This document shows, piece after piece, positions 1 through 8,289 of a stretch of 64,000 nucleotides of DNA. The notes beneath the pieces are model-generated. The model saw nothing but the letters and a program-made list of their open reading frames with translations. It was not told where the DNA came from and made no database searches. Each line of letters opens with the position of its first letter. The first letter of the stretch is position 1. A program made the translations under genes and the position numbers. Location of the stretch: positions 1-64,000 of the forward strand of contig CAYYJR010000010.1 in assembly GCA_964472305.1 (NCBI GenBank), read 5' to 3'. This DNA is from CAYYJR01 sp964472305 (GTDB lineage Bacteria; Armatimonadota; Hebobacteria; CAIYQO01).

Positions 1-80
1 TTCGAACCCCCGGACCGCTGGTTTAGGGCGGTCACACGATTTCGAGTCGTGCGCCATCAACCGGACTCGGCCACCTCTCC
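1..80 (-). tRNA. tRNA-Ser(CGA), 3' end cut by window edge
   Basis: Read on the minus strand, the sequence starts with a GGAGAGG acceptor strand and continues with a GGCCGAG D-arm. The anticodon stem CACGA/TCGTG encloses the loop CTCGAAA, giving anticodon CGA, which reads UCG serine codons. A long class II variable arm follows (stem GACCGC/GCGGTC), as expected for tRNA-Ser, and then the T-arm GGGGGTTCGAA, where the window ends. The 3' acceptor strand and CCA position lie outside the window. No other tRNA was seen in the window. Confidence 0.93.
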
Positions 81-100
81 GCGCACGCGTGGCGGAATGG

Positions 101-129
101 AGTATACCATAACAGGGAAGAGGGGTCAA
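101..129 (-). promoter_or_regulatory. sigma70 promoter of tRNA-Ser
   Basis: On the minus strand a -35 box TTGACC (129-124) and a -10 box TATACT (106-101) are separated by exactly 17 bases. Transcription would start about 14 bases before the mature tRNA 5' end at 80. The rest of the 81-392 interval shows no gene. Confidence 0.75.
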
Positions 130-392
130 TTTGGTCTGACCTTGCAATTGTACCGTGCAATACGACACCGTGACGGAGAGGTCGCGCCGGTTGACAGTGG
201 CGATACGATGGATAATAATGGTGTACTTTCCAAGATTCGCTCTTGCTGTCGCACCGCCACCAGGTCGCCGCGCAATGCGTGAACGGCAGCCGTCATCGCT
301 TCTCGATGCACATCGAAACCGCCGTGCTCGGGAAGCGGAACATCAGACACCATGACCGCCCATAGCCATTCACCACTTCAAAGGAGTTGCCG

Positions 393-869
393 ATGAAACG
401 CCAGGTACTCGGGCTGATTGTTTTCCTGCTGCTCTGCTTCATGGCGGCGGGCATCGGGTCGCTGTTCACCATGCCGGCGATTGCGAGCTGGTATGCGACG
501 CTGCCGAAGCCGGCGTGGACGCCGCCGGCCTGGGTGTTCGGGCCGGTGTGGAGCGCGCTCTACACGCTGATGGCCGTTGCCGCCTGGCTGGTGTGGAACC
601 AGCGGGGCGTGCTGCGCGCGCTGCTGCCGTTGGCGCTGTTCGCGTCGCAGCTCGTGCTCAACGTGCTCTGGTCCTACCTCTTTTTCGGCCTGCACCGCGT
701 TGGCGCGGCGGCGGTGGATATCGTCTTCCTCTGGGTGGCTATTCTGCTCACGCTGCTCGCCTTCGGACGCGTGCGCCCGCTGGCGGGTTGGCTGCTGCTG
801 CCGTATCTGCTGTGGGTCACCTACGCCGCCACTCTCAACTTCGGCATCGTGGTGCTGCTGCGCGTGTAA
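393..869 (+). CDS. tspO: TspO/MBR family membrane protein
   Basis: This 158-residue protein is a five-helix membrane protein of the TspO / peripheral benzodiazepine receptor family, which binds tetrapyrroles and related ligands. The aromatic-proline motif after helix 1 (WYATLPKPAWTPP) and the following segment FGPVWSALYTLMA are characteristic of TspO, and the length matches the family. The ATG at 393 is preceded at the right distance by AAGGAG (381-386). An in-frame TTG six bases upstream would sit on the ribosome binding site and is less likely. The gene stands alone and converges on the GH35 gene. Its physiological role here cannot be read from context; membrane location is safe. Confidence 0.92.
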   Translation: MKRQVLGLIVFLLLCFMAAGIGSLFTMPAIASWYATLPKPAWTPPAWVFGPVWSALYTLMAVAAWLVWNQRGVLRALLPLALFASQLVLNVLWSYLFFGLHRVGAAAVDIVFLWVAILLTLLAFGRVRPLAGWLLLPYLLWVTYAATLNFGIVVLLRV

Positions 870-875
870 TCGATT

Positions 876-3047
876 TCATGGGGAAGGCACCGGATAAATC
901 ACCCGCCCGTCCATCCACGCGGTGACGGAGATGCCGGGTAGGATGTGGGCGCCGGTATCGAGCCGCGCGCCGGTGATGGGATCGCGATATTCAACGCGGG
1001 CGGTCATGGGCGCGGAGAACAGGTTGAGCAGGAAGAGCATGCTGCGTTGCCCGTCGCTGCGCAGTACGGTCCAAATATTCGGGTTGTCGCAACGCACGCA
1101 CGGGTCGGCGCCCAGGTCAATCAACGCGCGCATCAGCATGGCCTCATGCTCGCGCATCGCCTGCATCCACTGCATGCCGAGCACGCTGATGACGCCGCCG
1201 GAGGGCAATGCCAGCCGCCAACCGATCTCGACCGCCTCCCGACTGGTCTCCATGGCGGTGACCCGTGCCCCCGCCGGGCGCTGCGTGGTGGCAAAAAGCG
1301 AGCCGTTCACGCTCACGTTGCACACCTCGAAGGCATGCAGCCGCGGCATCGACGGCGCATGCGGCGTCTGCGCCACCCCGCCCAGGTAATCGGCCAGCAG
1401 CGTGCAGGGAGCAAATTCTTCATCCAGCGTGGGCACCAGCGGCGCCAGCAGCAGCTTGCCGCCGGCATCCAGGAAACGGACTAACTGTTGCTGCGCGTCG
1501 CGCGGCAAGCTGGCGCCGCACGCGACCATCAGCGGTAACTCGATTTGCGTGCGCAACGCGTCGCTGGACAGATCGGTTATCTCCGGCGACAGCCCGGCGC
1601 AGTGGGCAGTCATGAGCATCCCCTTGCAGAACAGCGTCCACGCCTCGGTCTCGGAGAACAGCAATTCACCCTGCCGGTCGTTGGCGTAGGCTTTGGCGCG
1701 CGGGTATTCCCATGCCAGTCCCAGACGGCAATCCGCCACCCGCCGTGCCGATGCCAGCCAGTTTTGCTCCGCCAGCAGGCGTGCCACCGCCTGCTGGGCA
1801 TAATACAACGCGCGCATCTCACCGGTCGGCGACAGCGCCGCGCCGTAGTCATACACATCGCTGGTCGTGCCCGCGCCGGGGGGATTATAGCCGCCGGCGA
1901 AGATGTAGTAGTTCCACCCCTTCACGCCGTAGGCGACGTTGGTCATATAGGCGCAGGCGGCGTCGTGAGCGGTGAACGGCGGGTAGTCCGACGCGCTGCC
2001 GCCCGGCATCTCATAGACGGTGGGCGGCTTGCCCATCAGCCGCAGCATCTCCAGCGAATAGTAGTTGCTGCACGCCCATTTCGGCGTCGGGTTGTTTTGT
2101 TCCCAATCCATGTTCAGCGTGTAGTAGTGGTCGGAGCCAAGCAGGAAATCGTGGCCCAGCCGTTCGACCATCTCGCGGAAATACGCGTTCATGCCCGGAT
2201 TGGCGGAATTATGCACCACCGGCGTATCGATGCCTTCCGCGCGCAGCCACTCCGTCAGCAGTGCGCCATACTCGGCGATGGAAGCGAAGTAGCAATCCTG
2301 GTAATCGCGCACCCGCCGGCGCTCGCCCGCGGCGCCGCTGCCGACGTTGGCAATCGGCAGGATTTCCGCCCAGTTCACCGCTTCGATGCCGTATGCCGCG
2401 CCCGCCGCCGCCGGCGTGCCGTATTTCGCGCGCAGGAACTCCGGCCAGCGACCATCCTCACGCCCGATGCCCATCGTCCGGGTGTTGTAATCCCACCCGC
2501 CGGAGAACCAGTAGTGGATGCCCATCAACTCATTGTCGAACTGTACTGCGGCCACCGCGCCGCCGTGCGACGTCTGGTGGCGCGCCAGCCGCGGCACCAC
2601 CTGTGCATACCAGCGCCGTGTTTTCTCCAGGAAGAGCGGATGCAGGTAGGAAATGGACATCAGGCCGATGTCTTTCCCGTCGATCGTTTTCGCGCGCAAT
2701 TCGGGGTAATTTTCGCACAACCACCCCGGCAGCCCACAATAGGCCAACTCGGAATACTGGTAAGGCCCGGGCCGCACCAGCGCCCACAGCCCCACCTCGT
2801 TGCAGAGTTCGAGGAACATCTCGAAATCATACTGCGGGGTGCTGAAGTCGAAGGTTCCCTCCGTCGGTTCGTGCAACAGCCAGGGCACGTAGGTGGCGAC
2901 GCAGTTGCCGCCCGCCGCCTTCAGCTTTTCCAGCCGGTCGCGCCAGCCCGCGCGCGGCGTGCGGAAGTAATGCATTTCACCGGAGATCAGGAAAATACGC
3001 TCGCCATTGGCGAGGTAGCTGTCGCGGTCGAACGTCAATGGGTGCAT
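876..3047 (-). CDS. GH35-type beta-galactosidase
   Basis: This 723-residue protein has the GH35 TIM-barrel signatures. They are ISGEMHYFR at about residues 21-29, RPGPY at 92-96, the acid/base segment QFDNEL at 169-174 (catalytic Glu about 173), and a likely nucleophile Glu in TVYEMPGG near residue 346. GH35 enzymes release terminal beta-galactose, and in a pectin-type locus the substrate would be galactan or arabinogalactan side chains. The family usually has NEY after the acid/base; here it is NEL, a mild divergence. No signal peptide is visible, so it is probably cytoplasmic. The start has a strong site (AAAGGAG, five-base spacing) that overlaps the stop codon of the upstream amidohydrolase gene, so the two form one operon. 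Confidence 0.85.
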   Translation of the reverse strand: MHPLTFDRDSYLANGERIFLISGEMHYFRTPRAGWRDRLEKLKAAGGNCVATYVPWLLHEPTEGTFDFSTPQYDFEMFLELCNEVGLWALVRPGPYQYSELAYCGLPGWLCENYPELRAKTIDGKDIGLMSISYLHPLFLEKTRRWYAQVVPRLARHQTSHGGAVAAVQFDNELMGIHYWFSGGWDYNTRTMGIGREDGRWPEFLRAKYGTPAAAGAAYGIEAVNWAEILPIANVGSGAAGERRRVRDYQDCYFASIAEYGALLTEWLRAEGIDTPVVHNSANPGMNAYFREMVERLGHDFLLGSDHYYTLNMDWEQNNPTPKWACSNYYSLEMLRLMGKPPTVYEMPGGSASDYPPFTAHDAACAYMTNVAYGVKGWNYYIFAGGYNPPGAGTTSDVYDYGAALSPTGEMRALYYAQQAVARLLAEQNWLASARRVADCRLGLAWEYPRAKAYANDRQGELLFSETEAWTLFCKGMLMTAHCAGLSPEITDLSSDALRTQIELPLMVACGASLPRDAQQQLVRFLDAGGKLLLAPLVPTLDEEFAPCTLLADYLGGVAQTPHAPSMPRLHAFEVCNVSVNGSLFATTQRPAGARVTAMETSREAVEIGWRLALPSGGVISVLGMQWMQAMREHEAMLMRALIDLGADPCVRCDNPNIWTVLRSDGQRSMLFLLNLFSAPMTARVEYRDPITGARLDTGAHILPGISVTAWMDGRVIYPVPSP

Positions 3048-3057
3048 ACCGGCTCCT

Positions 3058-3927
3058 TTATAACTTCAATACGCGCACGGCGTTCTGCCATGCGATCTTG
3101 TCCAGCGCCGCGCTGGAGAGCTTGCCCGTTTCGCGCAGTTCGCGCAGGTAGGTGACGATGGGCGCCGTGCGGCCGACATCGCTGCGCAGACAGGAGTCGG
3201 TGCCGAAAAGCAACTTGTCCTGGAACTCGTCGAGGAACTCCAGTCCGAACGCCAGGTCGCGGGTGATGGCGTTGTAACCGCTGCCGGCGGAGGTGTCGGC
3301 CCACAGATTCGCATACTGGCGCATTAACCGCGGCACCGCGCCCCCCGGCGCCACCGGGCCGGGGGGATAGCCGGAACGGTGGTCGGCGGGCACGTCGGCG
3401 GAGATTTCCGCCCAGAACGTGGGGCCGTGACCGATGAAGACCGTCTCCGGACAAGCCCGCAGCGTACGTTCCAGCTTCGGCAACCCGTAATCGTCGCGCA
3501 GGCCGTAGCCCTCGGGCCGGTCCTGCATGTCGAACAGCACCGGCAGTCCGTAGCGACCGGCCTGGCGATAGAGGTTGATGCCGCGTGGATCATCGAAATC
3601 CAGCTTGGGCAGCATCTCGCCCATGCCCTTGCACCCGCGCGCACCGTATTCTTCCAGCAGGTGCGAAAAGTCGATGTTGGCGTCGTTGCCATAACGCGGG
3701 TCGATCAGACAGAAGGGAATGAGCCGCTGCGGGTAGCGCGCGCAGGCGGCGAGGATGTCCTCGGTGTTGCACTCCAGGTAGGCGCCTTCCGGGTGCTCGC
3801 TCAACGGATTGATGCAGGTTTTATCGATGCCCCACGCATCCATCTTCGCGATCAGGTTGGTCACGTCGATGAATTCGCGCCGGTCGGGCGACACCCGCCC
3901 AATGTGGCCGTGGACGTCAATCAGCAT
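3058..3927 (-). CDS. metal-dependent amidohydrolase (amidohydrolase_2-like)
   Basis: The 289-residue protein begins MLIDVHGHIG, with the HxH metal pair of the amidohydrolase TIM-barrel superfamily at residues 6 and 8. Further expected ligands are seen in VFIGHGP (His) and LLFGTDSC (catalytic Asp). These match the amidohydrolase_2 group, which includes lactone hydrolases and decarboxylases of aromatic or sugar acids. I chose the ATG at 3927 because GAGGTG lies five bases upstream; a longer frame to 4017 lacks family resemblance. It is first in an operon with the GH35 gene, so a sugar-acid lactonase-like role is possible but is only an inference. Confidence 0.8.
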   Translation of the reverse strand: MLIDVHGHIGRVSPDRREFIDVTNLIAKMDAWGIDKTCINPLSEHPEGAYLECNTEDILAACARYPQRLIPFCLIDPRYGNDANIDFSHLLEEYGARGCKGMGEMLPKLDFDDPRGINLYRQAGRYGLPVLFDMQDRPEGYGLRDDYGLPKLERTLRACPETVFIGHGPTFWAEISADVPADHRSGYPPGPVAPGGAVPRLMRQYANLWADTSAGSGYNAITRDLAFGLEFLDEFQDKLLFGTDSCLRSDVGRTAPIVTYLRELRETGKLSSAALDKIAWQNAVRVLKL

Positions 3928-4144
3928 GGCTGCACCTCGCAATGGTCCATGGGATCGGCCTGCCAATCCCACGATGAAAGATTTCGCTGGCGGGAAGGCC
4001 ATTCCTGCAGGAAGCAATACGATTGGAGCCAGTCGATCTCAGCGCTTTGGCGCGACAGATCGCGGACACGCTGCGGCAGTAGAATCCTGACCGGCAGGTA
4101 GAATGGCAGATCGCCGCCGATATGCTGGCCGTGGGGGATGGGAA
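3928..4144. other. short non-coding gap
   Basis: This interval separates the amidohydrolase start from the end of the chimeric PEBP/kinase gene. Frames cross it, but none has a ribosome binding site or a recognisable family. Given the broken gene beside it, it may contain decayed coding sequence. Confidence 0.4.
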
Positions 4145-4516
4145 TCAGGCGAGGGTGATGATGACGCGGGTACCCTGGCATTCTTCACTTTCAACAGCAA
4201 GGGTTCCGCCGTGCGCTTCAACCAGCGCCTTCGCGATGCGCAAACCCAGGCCACTATGCAGCGTCCAGTACCACTTGGTGATATCCGGTGCGACGTGGTG
4301 CATGATGAGCGTAAAGCTTTTCGTGCCGATGGGAACGTTGCTCCACGCCAACGGTAGCGTGGCGCTGGCACCATCACCGGTGAATTCCATTGGCAGGTTG
4401 CCGCCATCAACCATCGCTGGACTACACAGCGTGAATACCGCCGTGTCGGCGACAGCACATAACATCGGCAGAATCACGCTGCAGGCTACCATTATCCATC
4501 GGGCGTATCGTCGCAT
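4145..4516 (-). pseudogene. chimera: N-terminal PEBP (YbhB-like) joined to histidine-kinase C-terminus
   Basis: The 123-residue product starts with a signal peptide (MRRYARWIMVACSVILPMLC). It continues as a PEBP/Raf-kinase-inhibitor-like protein (GGNLPMEFTGDGAS, PLAWSNVPIGTKSFTLIM, WYWTL). At about residue 89, where a PEBP normally continues with its YNIP segment, it switches abruptly to GLGLRIAKALVEAHGGTL. That is the G2 box and end of a sensor histidine kinase ATPase domain, and it runs to the stop. Neither half is complete, so this is best read as an in-frame deletion fusion. The ATG at 4516 has AAAGGAG at good spacing. An assembly join is an alternative explanation. Confidence 0.75.
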
Positions 4517-4553
4517 GGGACACACTCCTTTCGGATACTGCTGAATGACGGTG

Positions 4554-4775
4554 TCACTTCGCGACAGAGTTATGGCCTTTAGTGTCCCGTCGCCGGATGA
4601 AGAACCAGCTCCGTAATGCGTAAAACGCTCCCACGATGCCACCAATCGCCAACTGGAAAAGGTAGCTCCCGGAGCCGGGATCAATGTAGCAGGCGTGCGC
4701 CGGGGTGAGGGAGGCGACCAGCAACGCCATGCCGGTCAGGCCAGTCATCAACAGGTACATTGTGCGGTGACCCAT
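4554..4775 (-). CDS. small membrane protein of the YIDPGSGSY type
   Basis: The 73-residue product has an N-terminal hydrophobic segment ending in THAHA-like small residues (LTPAHA), the motif CYIDPGSGSYLFQLAIGG, a second membrane helix and a basic C-terminal tail (RRRDTKGH). Small proteins with a YIDPGTGS motif followed by one helix are widespread and of unknown function. The ATG at 4775 is preceded by AAAGGA; longer upstream starts lack a site. It lies upstream of the chimeric PEBP gene on the same strand and may once have been cotranscribed with it. Confidence 0.65.
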   Translation of the reverse strand: MGHRTMYLLMTGLTGMALLVASLTPAHACYIDPGSGSYLFQLAIGGIVGAFYALRSWFFIRRRDTKGHNSVAK

Positions 4776-5030
4776 CGTGCACCATCCTTTCATATCATTA
4801 AGATACTCACGCTGTGTCACGATTCTGTCGCAGAAGGATCATGTGTTTATCGTATTTGGGGAGAAGGGATGTTTTTCACCCAGCATGATTGTTACTTAGG
4901 GCCTGGCTTCCCGTACGATCGCGTTGTAAGTAACCGCCGCGCGCCAATACCGTCACCGGCAGGGCGAATGAAGCGATAGCGGGATGTAACCGGTCCCTGT
5001 ATTTCTGTATTGTGGGCGATGAACCACCAG

Positions 5031-7424
5031 CTAAATGGCCATCATCTTCTCCGATGACGGTCCACTGTCGCAGGCGATAGTCCCATCCGTGTTCACGGTG
5101 ACGGCCATCACGCCTTCCGGTGTCAGCACGCTGCCTTCACGCGGCATATACGGACCAAAACGCTGCGGATCGGTATGCAATTCGTCCGGTCCCCACGTGG
5201 CCATCCACAATCGTTGTTGCAGCCAGGGCAGGTATTGCCACGCCTGCGCCGTCTGATGGTCGCCGCCGCCGAGTGTCGGGGTGTCAGTCTTCCGCGTCTT
5301 GTAGGCGAACGCTTCCGCCCACGCGTCAAAATACGCGGGATTGCCGGTGCGCAACGAGCAAAACGGCAGGATGCGCGCCAGGTAATCGCTGCACCAGGGG
5401 ATGCCATCCGGCAGTTGGATCAACTCCCCGGTATTCGGCCGATAATGCTCGCGCATCCCGGCATAAAAATGCTGATACGCCCAGGTACGCACGCCGGGCT
5501 GGCGTTCGATCCGCTCGCTCAGCAACCAGTCGCCGAACCGCAGCACGGTAGCGAGCGCCGTCGCGTCATCGGGGCACAGTTCCAGATAATCGATGATCGG
5601 TCCCACCGCCATGCTGCCCATCCACGGTTTGACGACATACGAGTTGTTGCCGTGAATGCCGGTGCCGCCGCCCTGATCGCCGAAGCTGCCGTCCGGGAAC
5701 TGCGACTGGCTGATGGTGCGGATGCCGTCCCGCGCGATCTGCAGGTAATGCGCGTCGTTGAAGTAGCGATACAGCAGGACGGCGCCGCGCAGGAAACAGG
5801 CGTCGCGGCCAACCGACAGCCGCGGCCAGGCGTTCGTATGCAGTGCAAACGAGTGCTCGACCACCTCGCGCGCGGTATGCAGCAAGTAGGGATCGCCGGT
5901 TTCCAGATACGCGAGCACGCTGCCGTGCACGCGTCCCATGGGCAGCGAGACGGCGGGCGGCGCCTGGCCGTGCATGCGTGCCAGGTGATCGGCATGATCG
6001 ATATAGAGATCGGTGAACGCATACGCCGCGCGGGTAGCCAGCGAATAATCGAGCGTATCTCCGGTGCGCCAGGCGCAGAGGAACATGGCGCCGGGCACTT
6101 CGCCTTCCCATCCGGGTTCAGGACGGGTGGCTTGTCCGATTTTAGCGCTGCGGGGCACGCAGCCATCCTCGAAGCCGCGCTGTCGGGTGCAGGCGCGAAA
6201 CCACTGGCGCTGGTGCTCCAGATACGTATCATACACGTTGCTCACCGGCAGCAGCGGGGCAGGCGAGAACTCCTCGCACATGCCGTACCACCATGCCGGC
6301 GCCAGGTAGCGCGCCACGCGCGGCGAACGTTCGGGATTCAGACTGAGGCTGAAGCACAGGCTGCGCGCCATGCCGCGCGGTATCACGTGGTCTTCGGCAT
6401 GGACAATGAACGGATCGCCGGTTACTTGTTGCGGTGGCCCACCGCCATACAGCTCCATGCCCAGATACGGTTGCCAGGCCAGCAGGCCATCGGCTATCTC
6501 CATATTTCCGGGTTGCGCCGGCGTCGCCAATGGTGCGATTTCGGTGACGTCGAACCGCACGCCGCCCATGGCCAGCGTGGTGCGCGTGCCGTCCCAGCTA
6601 CCGCACAGCGCTTCCATCTCGGCAGCGCCATCCGGCGATGACATGCCCAGCAACGGCACCGCATCCGCCAGGTCGCCGCCGCGGTCTACGTATTTGCTGT
6701 TGATATGACGCGCGAAAATTTCGCAGACGCCGTTCGCGTGCAGACGCGCGTAGATCTGTCCGTAGACCCAGTTGTGCTTGTGCAGGTAGGGATCGGTGAA
6801 ACCGGGGTATTGCGTAAAATGATCCAACTCAACCTTGGTGTGCGGGATGGCGCCGGACATGGCGACCACGCGACAGGCCGGCGTCTCCGCCACGGTGACC
6901 AGCCGGCAGTTCTCCCACCAGTGGACCGCGCTGCCCACGCGCATTCCGAGCGCGAGAAGCACCGATCGCTCTCCCCAACATATCCGCAATCCGTGCTGCT
7001 CCCAGATGAAATATTTGCGCGGTGCGCGCGCGATGAGCTCCATCTCCGCGTGCGGCGTTTCGGCAACCGGCGTCACCGCGGGCTCCAGCGTCAGGTGCTG
7101 CGGTGCGGTGTCCTCACCGTCGGCCACCAGCAACAGGCGGCGCGGTGCGGACTCCTGCCGACCCGGCCAGGCGCCAAGGGGTTCGACATAGGTGGCGTTG
7201 CCCCGCAAGCTGACTTCCTGCGCGACGCCGGGTGGCACCGGCAGCGAGGTGATCCACAGTCCCGCCGGCGTCTTCTCACCGAGTCGTGCCAGTGTGACAC
7301 GCTCAAACAGTGCCCGCGCCGGGTGCTGCTCCGCAGAGAATAAAGCAGTATCGTCCAACAGAATGTCCTTCCGTCCCAGGTAGGTATCACAGGTTGCGCT
7401 AGCTCCACGGTTCCATTTCAGCAT
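5031..7424 (-). CDS. unrecognised 797-aa protein, probable alpha/alpha-barrel carbohydrate-active enzyme
   Basis: No family was recognised with certainty. The N-terminal ~350 residues look beta-rich. The second half (from about residue 420) alternates amphipathic helices with short polar loops, for example VSLPMGRVHGSVLAYLETGD and GGDHQTAQAWQYLPWLQQ. That pattern is like the (alpha/alpha)6 toroids of glycosidases and polysaccharide lyases. No signal peptide is visible. The start at 7424 lacks a strong ribosome binding site. A promoter with a LacI-type operator (7460-7473) lies just upstream, which places the gene in the same regulon as the pectin-degrading enzymes. A hydrolase or lyase acting on oligosaccharides is an inference from fold appearance and regulation. 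Confidence 0.6.
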   Translation of the reverse strand: MLKWNRGASATCDTYLGRKDILLDDTALFSAEQHPARALFERVTLARLGEKTPAGLWITSLPVPPGVAQEVSLRGNATYVEPLGAWPGRQESAPRRLLLVADGEDTAPQHLTLEPAVTPVAETPHAEMELIARAPRKYFIWEQHGLRICWGERSVLLALGMRVGSAVHWWENCRLVTVAETPACRVVAMSGAIPHTKVELDHFTQYPGFTDPYLHKHNWVYGQIYARLHANGVCEIFARHINSKYVDRGGDLADAVPLLGMSSPDGAAEMEALCGSWDGTRTTLAMGGVRFDVTEIAPLATPAQPGNMEIADGLLAWQPYLGMELYGGGPPQQVTGDPFIVHAEDHVIPRGMARSLCFSLSLNPERSPRVARYLAPAWWYGMCEEFSPAPLLPVSNVYDTYLEHQRQWFRACTRQRGFEDGCVPRSAKIGQATRPEPGWEGEVPGAMFLCAWRTGDTLDYSLATRAAYAFTDLYIDHADHLARMHGQAPPAVSLPMGRVHGSVLAYLETGDPYLLHTAREVVEHSFALHTNAWPRLSVGRDACFLRGAVLLYRYFNDAHYLQIARDGIRTISQSQFPDGSFGDQGGGTGIHGNNSYVVKPWMGSMAVGPIIDYLELCPDDATALATVLRFGDWLLSERIERQPGVRTWAYQHFYAGMREHYRPNTGELIQLPDGIPWCSDYLARILPFCSLRTGNPAYFDAWAEAFAYKTRKTDTPTLGGGDHQTAQAWQYLPWLQQRLWMATWGPDELHTDPQRFGPYMPREGSVLTPEGVMAVTVNTDGTIACDSGPSSEKMMAI

Positions 7425-7459
7425 CGAGTCGACAGCGAACCGCAGGCCTCCCTTGATAT

Positions 7460-7505
7460 CTGACTCGCATCAGTAAATATATCCCCGAGTCGTCCCTATT
7501 GTCAA
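7460..7505 (-). promoter_or_regulatory. promoter with LacI-type operator, unit 5031-7424
   Basis: On the minus strand a -35 TTGACA (7505-7500) and a -10 TATATT (7481-7476) are 18 bases apart. Two bases downstream lies the palindrome CTGATGCGAGTCAG (7473-7460), which has one mismatch in the second half-site compared with CTGATGCGCATCAG. A repressor bound there would cover the start of transcription. Confidence 0.8.
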
Positions 7506-7825
7506 TGCCTTGTTCAGCATTCGCGCAAAATTTCATAATACCGGCGATGCCTTGCCGCCGCAAAGAATAATCTGGTGGTCGAGACAACGCGTTGGAAGGT
7601 TGTAACACGGTATCGGGTCTACGCAATAAGGTGACGGACCTGCTAAACAGGCAATCCGGCTGCGACCTAAAAGGCATCTTGTTCACTCAGCTAAGACGAT
7701 TGTCATGTCCCCATCACGTTCACGCCTCCCACTTGGCTGGTCGATATGCGAGGCGCTGGTCACCGCGTTGATGCTCAAACTGTCACCAGATCAACCGCTG
7801 ACCATTAACACACGCGAGACGGTTG

Positions 7826-7954
7826 GCGTATGTGCGCTTTGAGACCGAACCGGATACCCAGGCACAGGTAGATTCTGGCGACTTTCCGGTGACGCGCCCG
7901 GATGGCGCCACGCGGACGTCCTACCGCTTCTGTATGATCCTGGCCCACTCACGA
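7826..7954 (+). pseudogene. IS21-type transposase (IstA) remnant
   Basis: In one plus frame the stretch reads YVRFETEPDTQAQVDSGDF and, after a short polar insert, YRFCMILAHSR. This matches the start of the DDE integrase core of IS21 IstA-like transposases (E-x-P-x-x-x-A-Q-V-D-x-G, then a hydrophobic strand ending in SR), including the first catalytic Asp. The frame has no start with a ribosome binding site and nothing recognisable follows, so it is a short decayed fragment. Apart from this piece and the two promoters, the 7425-8289 interval shows no gene. Confidence 0.6.
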
Positions 7955-8078
7955 GGAGCCGGATCATCCCCACGGCAGGACATAAATCCTGCACGCGGTA
8001 TCCTCTCCGCCTGCGCCATAGTCCGCCATGTGGCGAACCGGCGATAAAATGATACTCCTGCCCGCAATATCAGTTATA

Positions 8079-8107
8079 TTGACAGGTGACACCATCCTTG
8101 CTACCAT
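8079..8107 (+). promoter_or_regulatory. candidate promoter of the lacI-type gene
   Basis: A perfect -35 TTGACA (8079-8084) and a weak -10 TACCAT (8102-8107) are 17 bases apart, about 180 bases upstream of the regulator start. No CTGATNCGNATCAG site overlaps this promoter, so direct autorepression at this point is not supported. Confidence 0.5.
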
Positions 8108-8289
8108 CGATTAAGTTCACTACTGATCGACTCCCAATATCTTGTTATCCACCGGAATGCGTCATGGACGCACTAGCACCGTGGCGTAAAAGGGCACCGG
8201 CGTAACCACCTGAATGTTGAAAGTGACGAATCAATGCTAATACCTTCTGTTGCGCGTCAGGCCAGTAGACTTAGAAAGGAGCACCGAGC

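Noticed and set aside
1545..3155. A 536-residue plus-strand frame opposite the GH35 gene
   Set aside because: It is antisense to a clear GH35 gene, has a composition rich in Arg, His and Gln typical of shadow frames in GC-rich DNA, and has no ribosome binding site.
5175..6641. A 488-residue plus-strand frame
   Set aside because: It is antisense to the 797-residue gene and has shadow-frame composition; no family or start signal.
7399..7686. A 95-residue minus frame upstream of the 797-residue gene
   Set aside because: It crosses the operator-promoter and has no ribosome binding site or recognisable family.
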